From positions 2,912,501 to 2,976,500 of the forward strand of contig NC_069367.1 of NCBI RefSeq assembly GCF_021730395.1: DNA of 64,000 nt, read 5' to 3'. The notes under the pieces were generated by a model. It was not told the origin of the DNA. It saw nothing but the letters and a program-made list of their open reading frames with translations, and did not search any database. A program made the translations under genes and the position numbers. The DNA is from Mercenaria mercenaria (lineage: Eukaryota > Mollusca > Bivalvia > Venerida > Veneridae). Below are positions 34,401-42,557 of the stretch, one piece after another; the stretch's first letter is position 1; every line of letters begins with the position of its first letter.

Positions 34401-34555
34401 AAAGATACGTGTTATATTTACCTTTTTTCACATTTTTACATGTTGCAGGTTTACAAGAAAGTCCTAACTTCACCCATAGTGACAGTGAACTGGTTCATAG
34501 AATCATGGATGAAGTTCGTAAACAGATAGGAATGAAATATCCAGATTTTGATTAA
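22387..34555 (+). CDS. DHDH: Dimeric dihydrodiol dehydrogenase (trans-1,2-dihydrobenzene-1,2-diol dehydrogenase), 7 exons
   Basis: Cytosolic NADP-dependent oxidoreductase of the Gfo/Idh/MocA family, known to oxidise trans-dihydrodiols and D-xylose. Exons 22387-22482, 23211-23322, 23938-24101, 26902-27148, 33387-33514, 34097-34241 and 34449-34555 join in phases 0,1,0,1,0,1 to 999 nt, giving 332 aa against 334 in human. All junctions are GT-AG. Exon 1 supplies the N-terminal Rossmann strand ([11 protein letters not shown], residues 5-15). Exon 3 carries VYIGT and the cofactor/catalytic loop CEKP with Lys99. Exon 4 carries DIGIY, with Asp178 and the probable catalytic acid Tyr182, matching Lys97 and Tyr180 described in mammalian DHDH. 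The C-terminal exons match the human tail in pattern ([18 protein letters not shown]). Introns 3 and 4 (2.8 and 6.2 kb) are filled by repeats. The start is the first ATG after an in-frame stop-rich region. No break is seen. Confidence 0.93.
23211..23322 (+). CDS. DHDH: DHDH exon 2 (residues 33-70, phase 1 out)
   Basis: Follows CATTTTCAG and encodes FVAVASRD and [13 protein letters not shown], close in pattern to the human second exon. The donor is GTAAGA. Confidence 0.93.
23938..24101 (+). CDS. DHDH: DHDH exon 3 (residues 70-124)
   Basis: Follows TTATTATCAG. It encodes [11 protein letters not shown] and ICEKPMGMN with Lys99. The donor GTAAGT lies inside the first unit of a decayed tandem repeat. 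Confidence 0.95.
24088..24385 (+). repeat. Decayed about 42 bp repeat seeded on the exon 3 donor
   Basis: The end of exon 3 and its donor (TTTGTAGAGGTAAGTTCCCT, then ACTTGCAAGTAAAA) recur as about six diverged copies: near 24170 (GTTGAGGCAAGTTTCATAC), 24214 (TTGTTGAAGTAAGTTCTACA), 24255, 24295 and 24345. The later copies have mostly lost the GTAAGT donor. Confidence 0.65.
24400..26690 (+). repeat. 54 bp minisatellite filling DHDH intron 3
   Basis: About 38 units of TTGCTGTGTGGAATAGCTTA plus ATGAAAGATAGGCCTATGAC plus CTTACATTACATAT. Units differ at GTGTGGAATAGC/TTGTGGAGTAGC, AATG/TTG and CATT/CGTT, with mosaics of these variants along the array as expected from unequal exchange. 54 is a multiple of 18 codons, so the array reads as an 18-residue protein repeat; this is not a gene. 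Intron 3 of DHDH is almost entirely this array. Confidence 0.95.
26072..26308. mobile_element. Palindromic MITE-like element inside the minisatellite
   Basis: TGAGCCGTGCCATGGGAAAA continues to GTGGGTGTGCGA and CAGCATGGATCCAGACC, mirrored at the other end over about 60 bp; further in, the arms repeat GTCTGGTCAGG and TTCGCTTTTAAAGC. The whole 237 bp can fold back. The flanks rejoin into a normal 54 bp unit, so the insertion is clean and younger than the array. I recognise it as a frequent bivalve dispersed element. Confidence 0.8.
26902..27148 (+). CDS. DHDH: DHDH exon 4 (residues 125-207, phase 1 out)
   Basis: Follows TTATTATCTAG. It encodes [15 protein letters not shown] and [15 protein letters not shown] with the catalytic Tyr182. 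The donor is GTATTA, which is weaker than the others. Confidence 0.95.
27330..27431 (+). repeat. Left remnant of the 87 bp array
   Basis: Two degenerate units (GAGTTTCAACGTCTGTATTT, then GCAACAAGGCAAAGCTTGAT) in the same orientation as the main array, separated from it by the inserted 3.47 kb element. Confidence 0.85.
28318..28936 (+). CDS. Spliceable 70 aa ORF inside the inverted-repeat element
   Basis: Exon 28278-28394 has a strong acceptor (TTGTTTTCTTTCAG) and donor (AG|GTAAGT). Exon 28801-28936 follows TTTTTATTGCAG. Joining them from the ATG at 28318 gives 70 residues: 25 acidic/polar ones ([16 protein letters not shown]), a split Arg codon, then 44 basic ones including [14 protein letters not shown] and [12 protein letters not shown], then TGA. 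A stop lies in frame just upstream of the ATG. The pieces have a protein-like mix and better splice signals than the surrounding DNA. I do not recognise the family; it could be a captured host exon pair or an element-encoded DNA-binding peptide. Coding status is inferred. Confidence 0.4.
29822..29956 (-). CDS. C2H2-like zinc-finger terminal exon inside the inverted-repeat element
   Basis: On the minus strand a pyrimidine-rich acceptor (TTTATTTTTCAG) precedes a 44-codon frame ending in TGA. It contains CGIC, eleven residues, then HILSSH, that is C-x2-C-x11-H-x4-H at residues 16-36, preceded by an acidic/glycine stretch and followed by a short polar tail. This is one residue short of the standard C2H2 spacing. 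No upstream coding exon was found between here and the right arm, so the rest of the protein is missing or non-obvious. It may be a host zinc-finger fragment or the tail of an element protein. It runs convergently with the 70 aa plus-strand ORF. Confidence 0.4.
   Translation of the reverse strand, partial: VKTQDRDSGGNSPLECGICEKKPRSRSLIQHILSSHETTNYQDI
30914..32405 (+). repeat. 87 bp tandem array in DHDH intron 4
   Basis: About 17 copies of an 87 bp unit: AGTATAAAGTTAAGAAGGTA, AGCTTGGAGATACCGGGTTT, CAACGTCTGGATCTTGCAAC, AAGGCAAAGCTTGATTACAT, ACAGAAC. Every unit contains AAGGTAAGC, a near-ideal 5' splice-site sequence in the sense orientation of DHDH. 87 is 29 codons, so the minus strand reads as a stop-free 377-residue, 29-residue repeat; no start, domain or splice context makes this a gene. 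Confidence 0.95.
32406..33386. other. End of DHDH intron 4, nothing recognised
   Basis: AT-rich intronic sequence up to the exon 5 acceptor, without clear repeats or coding signals. Confidence 0.5.
33387..33514 (+). CDS. DHDH: DHDH exon 5 (residues 207-249)
   Basis: Follows ATTATTCAG, 6.2 kb after exon 4. It encodes [15 protein letters not shown] and GKKGRIQ, part of the C-terminal sheet. The donor is GTATAC. Confidence 0.92.
34097..34241 (+). CDS. DHDH: DHDH exon 6 (residues 250-298, phase 1 out)
   Basis: Follows AATTTTGTAG. It encodes [11 protein letters not shown] and [15 protein letters not shown]. The donor is GTAATT. Confidence 0.92.
34449..34555 (+). CDS. DHDH: DHDH exon 7 (residues 298-332 and stop)
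   Basis: Follows CATGTTGCAG and encodes GLQESPNF through KYPDFD and TAA. Confidence 0.93.
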
Positions 34556-34794
34556 CAATACCATTTGAAGATGTTGTTGAAGGTCATGCGCAATAGCACG
34601 TGTGCATTTCTCGTGTTATATGGTTGCTGGTGTAATTCAATCGTGTCTATGTAATAACACAAACAAACATATTTTATTGAAAGAGTTCATTTTTGCTCAG
34701 ATTAGATATAGTATAAAATAGAGATTTGAAGTTAATAATGTTACATGTATGTTAATCTACGACGGAAGAGATCAAACGATAGGTTTATCAGTCG

Positions 34795-34885
34795 TGCAGG
34801 TATGAAAAAAGCCATGCAAATATGAAAAAGCCATGCAAATATGAAAAATCCATGCAAATATGAAAAGCCATGCAAATATGAAAAA
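34795..34885 (+). repeat. 19 bp tandem array with four octamer motifs
   Basis: About 4.5 copies of ATGAAAAAGCCATGCAAAT lie 240 bp after the DHDH stop. Each contains the exact POU/Oct octamer ATGCAAAT (34814, 34833, 34852, 34870). Confidence 0.85.
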
Positions 34886-34890
34886 GCAAC

Positions 34891-34896
34891 AATAAA
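34891..34896 (+). terminator. Possible DHDH poly(A) signal
   Basis: AATAAA lies about 335 bp after the stop codon, directly after the octamer array. It is the first canonical hexamer I find on this strand. Confidence 0.4.
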
Positions 34897-35624
34897 GAAT
34901 GATTATTAATTTCAAATTGGATTAACATTGATTAACATCTATACACTTTTAAACAGTGTTGATTTAACTCATACACATGTCCTTTGTACAAAAGTGTTAC
35001 AGATCCTTCGTAATCTAAAATAAAAGAACTTACGATCTGAAACTGAAACTGAAAAACTGAAACTGTTTTATTTGATTAAACGCCTATTTTTACGTAAAAC
35101 ATATTCAATGGCGTTTTACAAATACATAATAAATACGTCTAAAAATTAAGATATTTTAAATGACATATGAAATAAATGATAAATGAGCATAAATATCATT
35201 GTGAATAAACTATTTAGTAAACATTAAACAAAAGATCAGGCATCAGATAAGACTAATAAAATATTAGAATATTAAGATACAGTAAGATAGCTGTTTTGTT
35301 ATTAAGTAAGTAGAGGTGGATTATTGCGACATGTCCATAAGTTATTACAAACAACTGTGTTTTTGTATTTGTGATAAAATAGTTCATATTCGAATGTATC
35401 TACACAATAAAATCATCCAGTTCATGTTACTTCAATATCTTAAAAATCACAGTCACAGTCCCTAAAAGAGTGCAAAGTAATTTCCAAAATAATGAGTTTT
35501 CAACTTCTTTTTGAAAACATCTATTGTGCCTGAGTTCCTTATTTTGAAAGGCAGTTCATTCTAATTGTAAATAATTAAAAAATACATAAATGTTGGTAAG
35601 AACCATATTTGGATTTCTTGCGAG
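34897..35624. other. Non-coding, nothing recognised
   Basis: AT-rich. A 45 bp phrase (ATAAAAGAACTTACGATCT, 35020-35038) recurs at about 36870-36888 beside a candidate exon, so some local duplication has occurred. Confidence 0.45.
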
Positions 35625-35638
35625 AATTTCAAATTTGA

Positions 35639-35897
35639 GGCCTCCGTGGCCGAGTGGTTAAGGTCGCTGACTTGATCTCGCCCCTCATCGATGTGGGTTC
35701 GGGCCTCACTCGGGGCGTTGAATTCTTCATGTGAGGAAGCCATCCAGCTGGCTTATGGAAGGTCGGTGGTTCTACCCAGGTGCCCGCTCGTGATGAAATA
35801 ATGCACCTGGGGTCTTCCTCGACCATTAAAGCTGGAAAGTCGCCATATGACCTATCATGTGTCGGTGCGACGTTAAATAAAAAAAAAACAAAAAAAA
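35639..35897 (+). mobile_element. tRNA-derived SINE, full length
   Basis: The head GGCCTCCGTGGCCGAGTGGT contains an A box (TGGCCGAGTGG), and GGGTTCGGGCCTC is the B box, like tRNA-Ser/Leu. The body (TCACTCGGGGCGTTGAATTC, then CCATCCAGCTGGCTTA, ending GTGTCGGTGCGACGTTAAAT) leads to an A-rich tail. Imperfect target duplications (AATTTCAAATTTG before, AATTCAAATGTG after) flank it. It resembles the RUDI family of the V-SINE superfamily reported in molluscs, from memory. Confidence 0.88.
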
Positions 35898-36548
35898 TTC
35901 AAATGTGGTTTACTCCTGTATAAACGCACACAAATAGCTTTCAGTTCTTATATACATGTATACAATTATAGAATAGCTTATATTTACATGCTACAAAAAT
36001 AGTTAGTTTGCTTTCCATGAGTATCAGAAATATCAAAAATATCAAGATATCTTTCTAATATCGAATTATGACCCATGCACGTTCTGATAAACTTCGCCTT
36101 CCAATACAAGTACAGTGTTTGGTTTTAATTTAAAATATCGTTGAATTTAGTGAAAAATCATATGGTTATGTCGATTCAGTTGTGATTTTATCCGTCAGAA
36201 AAAAATAGTGTTGACTATAATTTAATGTTCTTCTTGAAATTCTGGTGTCCAATTCTAAAAGAATTTTTCAAACGACGTAATATTTTGAAAATGACGTGAC
36301 GCTGCACGTGCACTCTCGCCTGATATTATTACACTAAAATGTTATTCATACGAAAATAAACACTTTTTCCTTCTTTGCAAAATATACAGTCAATGTAAAT
36401 CTATAAGTTTAAAAATTATTTTTGTCTATATACATTCATTATGTCTGATGTGTCATTGCGGTGAATTTATAGTTTATGTTAAGCTAAGGCGTATTTTTGA
36501 TATTATATTTCAATGACATTAAACATTTATGTCATGTTGCGTCACATC
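35898..36548. other. Non-coding, nothing recognised
   Basis: AT-rich sequence downstream of the SINE. Confidence 0.5.
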
Positions 36549-36855
36549 TTAAAATTTGCCGCTGTGACCATATGATCCATGCCTTGTCATTGGCCTGTCC
36601 GCTTCATCGTTCCACGAACGCCGTCCGGAACTTCCTGGAACAATTCTGGAAGCAGCTCTATTTCTATTTATTGTCATCTGTCCGTCGGAGTTATTTGCAA
36701 ATGAACCATCCGAAACATCCCGCTGTGAGCCACTACCAGTTGAATTTGCCCGTAAATACCCATAATCCTCAGCGATGTTATCTCCCCTGTTATAATCGAT
36801 GTAGTCAGGATGTGGCTCCTCGTGCACATGTCCTATGACGAAGGTGTTAGATATC
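36549..36855 (-). CDS. Candidate terminal exon, about 101 aa, unassigned
   Basis: A minus-strand frame reads to TAA at 36549. The usable part begins after an in-frame stop at about 36858, where ATGAAG|G could be an acceptor. The translation is strikingly protein-like for AT-rich DNA: rich in D, N, S, G and R, with EEPHPDYIDYNRGDNIAEDY early and ASRIVPGSSGRRSWNDEADR late, no hydrophobic segment and no repeat period. It resembles a disordered cytoplasmic tail with Tyr-based motifs. Upstream exons should lie at higher coordinates; the 37563-37722 candidate is the nearest. The plus-strand frame over the same bases is a shadow. I do not recognise the protein; it may be a decayed or alternative last exon. 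Confidence 0.38.
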
Positions 36856-36914
36856 CTTCATAAACTAAGATAAAAGAGCTTACGATCTACATGTGAATAA
36901 TCTAAACAATACTT

Positions 36915-37131
36915 AGGTCTCCGTGGCCGACTGGTCAAGGTCACTGACTTCAACTCATTTTCCCCTCACCGATGTGAGTTCAAGCCTCACTCGGGGCGTT
37001 AAATTCTTTATGTGAGGAAGCCATCCATGCAGCTGGCTTACGAAAGGTCGTTGGTTCTATCCAGGTGCCCGCCCACGATGAAATAATGCACGGAGGGACA
37101 CCTGGGGTCGCTGGAAAGTCGCCATATGGCC
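36915..37131 (+). mobile_element. tRNA-derived SINE, 3' truncated
   Basis: Same family as the copy at 35639, beginning AGGTCTCCGTGGCCGACTGG. It is more diverged, with a small insertion (CCATCCATGCAGCTGG) and an end at GTCGCCATATGGCC without the tail. Confidence 0.85.
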
Positions 37132-37562
37132 AATAATTATATTCTGAGAGATGGAGAATATGGTATTTTAACTCTAAGCCTAAGGATGGACTTATTTTCA
37201 GGAACCTTGTATCTTAACAGTCGTGAAAAGATATTATTCATTGGTTACAGAAAGTTATAATATTTGTTGATCTGTTTGAAAATGTACAGTATTTGCAAAA
37301 AAGGGTTAAATTTAGAATTTTGTCCTTTTGATCTAGCTTTTTTTCAAGATATTGAGCTTTGCCGCAGTTTGCAAAAGTGTTGGGCTTAATTTGTACATAT
37401 TTTTTTCAGCTGAAATTTCATCAAATACCACCCCCACCCCCACCCCTCACCCTCGTCCTGATGAAGAAATTAACTTCGATGTTTCTAGCTGTTTCATATA
37501 ACTGTTTTTTAATCATAATAATAATGTGGAAGAATCATTTTTTTACATCAAAAAATTGTTGC
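37132..37562. other. Non-coding, nothing recognised
   Basis: Contains a short CCACCCCC-rich run near 37430-37446. Confidence 0.45.
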
Positions 37563-37722
37563 CTATAGGACATTTGCTGTATCTGCCGCTAGATGTCTGT
37601 TCCTTCGGTCTGTTGGCTTTATATTATCTTCCCCGCGTGAAGGCAAGATAACATCTAGCTTTGACGCACCAAGCATGTAATTTTCGTTGAGGGTGTCACA
37701 GACCTCTGGCTCCGGGTCACGT
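37563..37722 (-). CDS. Candidate terminal exon, 52 aa, unassigned
   Basis: On the minus strand ATATTACAG is followed by a 160-base stretch (one base, then 52 codons, then TAG). The translation, including DPEPEVCDTLNENYMLGASK, then RGEDNIKPTDRR and ending HLAADTANVL, is hydrophilic and protein-like. There is no repeat origin. Same strand as the 36549-36855 candidate about 0.7 kb further on, so these could be alternative last exons of one gene or remnants of two. No upstream exon was identified between here and 45 kb. Family unknown. Confidence 0.38.
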
Positions 37723-38460
37723 CTGTAATATGTACCATTTCAGTGTAAACTAAGTGCTAAGACTCAAGCGGAATAAGCTAAACATCTGTTTCGTTCCTAT
37801 TTGATTATATTAAAATGAAAATGCATAGGCCTTGTATGTAAAATGATATAGAACTCGCGCAAACATCATTAAAGGAGAGAGTTTCAAATAAGCGTTCAGC
37901 TTCATACTCAATCCTGTATGCCTTTTTGATATATGTACATGTTGTAAATGAATTAATAAAATATTGTTTAAACAAAACATCATTACATGTTCCAGAATTT
38001 TATGTTAAGATTGACAGTGGACCTGTGATGACAATCGCTATTTTCTGTTTTTATTTTCTGTGTCCTCTGTATGCGATTTCGGTATTTTCCGAAAATTTAC
38101 GGAAATATACGTATTTCTTACCACTGAAGAACGCCGTTGTAGGAGAATACGAAATCTCACGGAAATTACCGAGTGAATTTACGGACCTACTACTTTAATA
38201 TAGTCATACTGCTCAGCTTTTTAAATTATTTTATTTATTTTCGCTTTCTGTAAAAACAATTATATGCAACACTATTAGTTGACTTAAACGTTGTGAACAT
38301 CATAGTAAAAGATGGTTTAACTTGTTTCCACTAGTGTGAGCACCTTTACTAAATACAAAGGTTGGTGGATCTGGGTTAAGAACACCAATCACGCATGCGT
38401 AACTATCTGCATAGTCTTGCTTTTGATCAGATTGCTCCTTACTATTTTGTTTACTGAAAC
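37723..38460. other. Non-coding, nothing recognised
   Basis: AT-rich sequence up to the LINE fragment. Confidence 0.5.
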
Positions 38461-39211
38461 ATGAACATAAACAATACACCCAGCCTTTCTAAGAGCGGTT
38501 TATCGCTAAAACGGTATCATAGTCTACATATAAATACACAATCAAACACGCTGGAATATAGGTTATATTCATTCCACTACTCCAAACATTTCAAACATTT
38601 GGTAAAATTTCAGTATGATATGTGCAAGACTAAAAAGCTAATATTTATTCCTGACATTGTGCGTTTATTATGCAAATATAATCTCACAGCGTATCTGAAC
38701 CAGTTTAAAGCAAATGGTACTTTTCCACCAAAGATCACTTGGTAAAACTGTGTTATCGAGCTGTACACGCATACGAACAATCGTCTTGGCGTGCTATAAT
38801 GGACTCGTCCGAATACTTTAACACCTTTAAACGCTGTCATCAGAACCTTAGTATGTCAAACATTTGGACTGCTGCTAAATTACGTCCAGTTTGTCTCTCC
38901 TTGATGAAATTTCTTGCTTGCATCTGTTGTAAGCGACCATGTTTCCTCTGTTACCGGAAGCGCAAAAATGAAACGGTGCACTTATTGTTCGAGTGTCCAT
39001 CTACTGACGACGAAAGACTGCTAAATACGTTCATTACTAATGTCAGTTTATTTAGTATTACTCTCAGTCAAATGTTGGTCGAATTTCATCTCATGAACTC
39101 ATAGACTATATGCTTGGTAAAATTGACGAAAACTTTAAAGTGTTAGCTGTCGATCTGTATACAACATACTTGATTCTTTGTGCTGAGCTTCTAAAACGAG
39201 TGCACAAATAG
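38461..39211 (+). mobile_element. 3' end of a LINE (non-LTR retrotransposon), 5' truncated
   Basis: Two overlapping frames (38461-38745 and 38739-39104) and a third short one (to the TAG at 39209-39211) give the C-terminal part of a LINE ORF2 downstream of the reverse-transcriptase core. The protein has PDIVRLLCKYNLTAYL, a W-rich linker and then CFLCYRKRKNETVHLLFEC, a C-x2-C-x9-H-x4-C knuckle typical of LINE C termini. The frame changes near 38740 and again near 39070, so it is dead. Only the last 250 or so residues remain, as expected for a 5'-truncated copy. Clade is not certain; the pattern suits CR1/L2-like or similar mollusc LINEs. Confidence 0.75.
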
Positions 39212-39482
39212 TATGGACTGTATGATATCATGCACTTGTATGACTATCTCATGTAATTCATGTGGTTGAGATTTCAGTCGCACTCGTGTAAAACACGAAA
39301 ATTCAATTAACGTACTTTCCTTTTCATTTTCGAAGAAACTGAATTTAAAGTTATAGGCAGTGCCTGTAAATATATGTAAAGTTGCAATTGTACAATCTCA
39401 TTTTGTTTTGCTATTGCTTAAATGTCACTCGGATGAATCAAGAACAGCAGACGTTCCAGAATTCAGGATATAATAAGTAATA
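39212..39482. other. Probable LINE 3' untranslated tail and spacer
   Basis: Follows the LINE stop; no poly(A) or microsatellite tail is clear. Confidence 0.35.
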
Positions 39483-39646
39483 TTATATAGCCTTCTCATA
39501 TGCGCTCATTTGATTGGTCGAAAGGGGTGCACGCGCGGGTCCGCAAATATTGACCCGCAAAAGTTATAATGACTCTTGTGATATCATTTTTCTTATATGT
39601 ATTGAATATGGGCCAGTCAAAAGAGTGCATTTGAGAAGGGCATATA
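39483..39646. mobile_element. Foldback/MITE-like element 1
   Basis: TATAGCCTTCTCATATGCGC and TCATTTGATTGG at the left are mirrored imperfectly by CCAGTCAAAAGAGTGCAT and TTGAGAAGGGCATATA at the right, about 34 bp arms around 95 bp. Confidence 0.6.
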
Positions 39647-39657
39647 ATATAACAATT

Positions 39658-39789
39658 ATAGACTTATGTATCGGTTAATATGTGTATTTAAGGACCTGTA
39701 AAATTGATATTGACCTCGGACTGCGTCCTTGGTCAGTATCATTTTTACAGGTCCGTAAAAACACATACTGACCTCATCATAAGTCAATA
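39658..39789. mobile_element. Foldback element 2, nearly all stem
   Basis: The left half (GACTTATG, ATGTGTATTTAAGGACCTGT, AAAATTGATATTGACC) is mirrored over about 55-60 bp by the right half with a loop of about 15 bases. As RNA it would form a long hairpin. Confidence 0.7.
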
Positions 39790-40120
39790 ACTGTATAATA
39801 TTGGCCTCAGTGGATAATATAATAGAAATATCGACTGCCTTGCGTTTGTCAGACAGAGCAGAAGCAATCCATCTGGCAACATATTCGGCACCAAATGCTT
39901 CAGCTTTGATTGAATTATTGTGGCCTATTGAATCGGATCCTCTATAGGGACTGTGATGATACATGGTAGGCTTGACTCTTACAAGAAAATATAAAACGAA
40001 CATTTCGAGTTTTATAAAGCGTGTCTTCTGCTACCATAACGAGTGTCAGGGTTCTACATTGTATGGATAACGTCAATGTACACGTCCTGTAACATTGGAA
40101 TATTACGGGATTCCTGTATT
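39790..40120 (-). other. Spacer with an unassigned minus-strand frame
   Basis: The frame 39656-40003 continues out of foldback 2. Its own part (39790-39965) contains PYRGSDSIGHNNSIKAEAFG and AEYVARWIASALSDKRKAVD, which look protein-like but match nothing I can name. It could be a remnant of a repeat-encoded protein. Confidence 0.25.
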
Positions 40121-40264
40121 TGAGCCGCAACATGAGAAAACCAACACAGTGCATTTGCGACCCCGCAGTCTGTTCAGGATCCATGTTGTTCGCTAACGAT
40201 TTCTCTAATTGCAATAAGCTTTGAAAGCGAATGCACTATGTTTGTTTTCTCATGGTGCAGCTCA
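40121..40264. mobile_element. Degenerate copy of the palindromic element
   Basis: TGAGCCGCAACATGAGAAAA and CCAACACAGTG at the left, ATGTTTGTTTTCTCATGGTG at the right, with TTCGCTAACGATTTCTCTAA inside: a shortened, diverged relative of the copy at 26072. Confidence 0.75.
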
Positions 40265-40494
40265 TTTTGTTTTCTATGTAGGTAAAATATTGAAATCCTT
40301 TAACGATAAAGGCAGTCCTTCGTCCTACATGTTAAACTTTCATTATTGGTAAATAACATCAATATGGACGATTGTTTTTAGCCAATGGCTGCCGGACAAG
40401 TTTTAACAATCGTTTCGCGTCTTTCCATTATTTGTTTTTGATCCCTGCGGAAAAGCTTGTGATGATGTGGATATGTTTCTGGAATTAAGTGTTA

Positions 40495-40790
40495 CATATG
40501 TTAGAAATTGCATTCAAATCGGATTTAATTTTCAATACAATTTGGAATGTACATAGATATAGTGAAGTAAAATAATTATTTGTGTGTACGAGTAGTTCTA
40601 ATTATTAGATTAAATATACCATTTTCTATTTAATTTATAGACTTTAATATAAAATTTCGAAGAAGTTGTTGTGGTTTTGGAATTAATTTAACGTGAAGTA
40701 GAAAAAATGTATTCAAATCGAATTTAATTTTCAATTAGATTTGGAGTGTACATAGACATAGTGAAGTAATATAATCATTGGTGGGTATTT
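40495..40790 (+). repeat. Two copies of the ATTCAAATCGGATTTAATTT unit
   Basis: Near 40511 and 40711: ATTCAAATCGGATTTAATTT, then TCAATACAATTTGGAATGTA, then CATAGATATAGTGAAGTAA. The same unit recurs at 51.2, 55.4-56.1 and 63.1-63.8 kb. Confidence 0.75.
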
Positions 40791-42330
40791 TTTAATTTTA
40801 CCTGCCAAATACAATATGCCCTTATCTATCAAGGTAATAGACTTTACTATGCATTCTTGAAACACTTGCAGATTAAGCTTTACGGATAGACCAACAAAAT
40901 TACCTACACACTGGCATCTTAAATACATAGCGTATGGAAATGAACAGGTAAGTCACGCAGTTTACTGCGATAAAATTTATTACAAACGCAGCTTAAAACC
41001 ACTTTTAGAAAGTAAACAAAAATAAAAAAAGTAATACTATAGCAGATGACTTACAGATAGCCGAAGGTTATATTTTAAGGTTGCCAACAGTCTTATAAAC
41101 TATTCTGCCCACGATCAATAATTATCTAGTCACTAAATGAGGTGTCCGTCAATGAAGGCTGGTACTAAATTTTAGCCAGATTACTTATGAAATAAATAAA
41201 TTTTACTCTTTATAGGTCATAGTACATCAAATTATCGAATGAAATAGCATCCAGAATTTTAAACTTTTGTTTCGCCTTGAGTTTATGGCATTTACTCATT
41301 TTAAATTATGATAATACACTGTATTTTACTACTGAGTAAAAATACGTAAAAACATTACTTTAGAGATTAGGTTTAACAAGAAATGCCTTTAAAAAAGACA
41401 AACGGCGTAGAGGTAATACTGTTTAGCGCATGGAATAATCAGAATTAAACAGAATGTACAGACAGAAAAAAATCGGATATGCATGTATGAACACATTATT
41501 CATTTGAAAATATTTCAACTATTAAAGCAACAAATGTAAATGATCAGTAGGTATCCTTTCAGTGGTAGAAGGTCGAAAATGATTTTGTGCTGATGAGTTT
41601 AAAATAATTTCGTGTTGGGTCAGAATGCCCCATAATTAACCCACTAGCATAATATCTCCAGTAACTGTTGAAATCTTTTTGTAAAGTAAAAGGTAAATAC
41701 TTATATTTATGATGGAATTTAATTTGCACATTGTGTTGTTTGCATATTCATTATTTTCATTAAATTTAAGATTTTTCAGCTGACCTATTGGCCAACGTTG
41801 GTGTTTTTATTGTTTTCGCCTGCAATTACCAGAGCGAAGCCCAGTGGGGAACGACCTCGGCGTCAAATAGTTAGGAATAACTCAGTTTCATGAAATTATA
41901 ACATAGAATTATTAACTTTTCTGTCTTATTTTCACAAAGAACATAAATTTTACGGATGTGTTAAAGCCTGTACAGTGACAAAAAAACCAGGTACACTGGC
42001 TCTACAGTTACAACCAGCCACACATTCATTTGTAAGCGAGTTACGAAACGGGGATGAAGTTTACTTTTGATTTATCTTGCGATGAAAAATTACTACAGAT
42101 TTTTGAGTTCGAATAAATCATTTTAGTTTTAGGCGATAAGATTACGAAATATCCCTTGTTTAATATGTGCTTTCTGATATTCAATTTTATCTAACAGTCA
42201 GAAATAAATGATTTATCTTTTCGGCGCGCACCTGTTTCGTGCCCCAATTACTACAGAATGTAGGTCAAAATCCATGTTATACAGCTACGCCGAAAAAAAA
42301 ATGATATCTAGAGAAGTTGCATGTGAAGGT
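40791..42330. other. Non-coding, nothing recognised
   Basis: AT-rich sequence without coding or repeat signals that I can support. Confidence 0.5.
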
Positions 42331-42557
42331 TCATCGATGTGGGTTCGAGCCTCACTCGGGGCGTTGAATTCTTCATGTGAGGAAGCCATCCAGCTGGCTT
42401 ACGGAAGGTCGGTGGTTCTACCCAGGTGCCCGCTCGTGATGAAACAATGCACGGAGGGGCACCTGGGGTCTTCCTCCACCATTAAAGCTGGAAAGTCGCC
42501 ATATGACCTATCATGTGTCGGTGCGACGTTAAATCCAAAAAAAAAAAAAAAAAAAAA
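42331..42557 (+). mobile_element. tRNA-derived SINE, 5' truncated
   Basis: Starts inside the tRNA-like part just before the B box (GATGTGGGTTCGAGCCTCAC). The body and CGGTGCGACGTTAAAT tail with a run of A are intact. Close to the 35639 copy, so relatively young. Confidence 0.88.
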
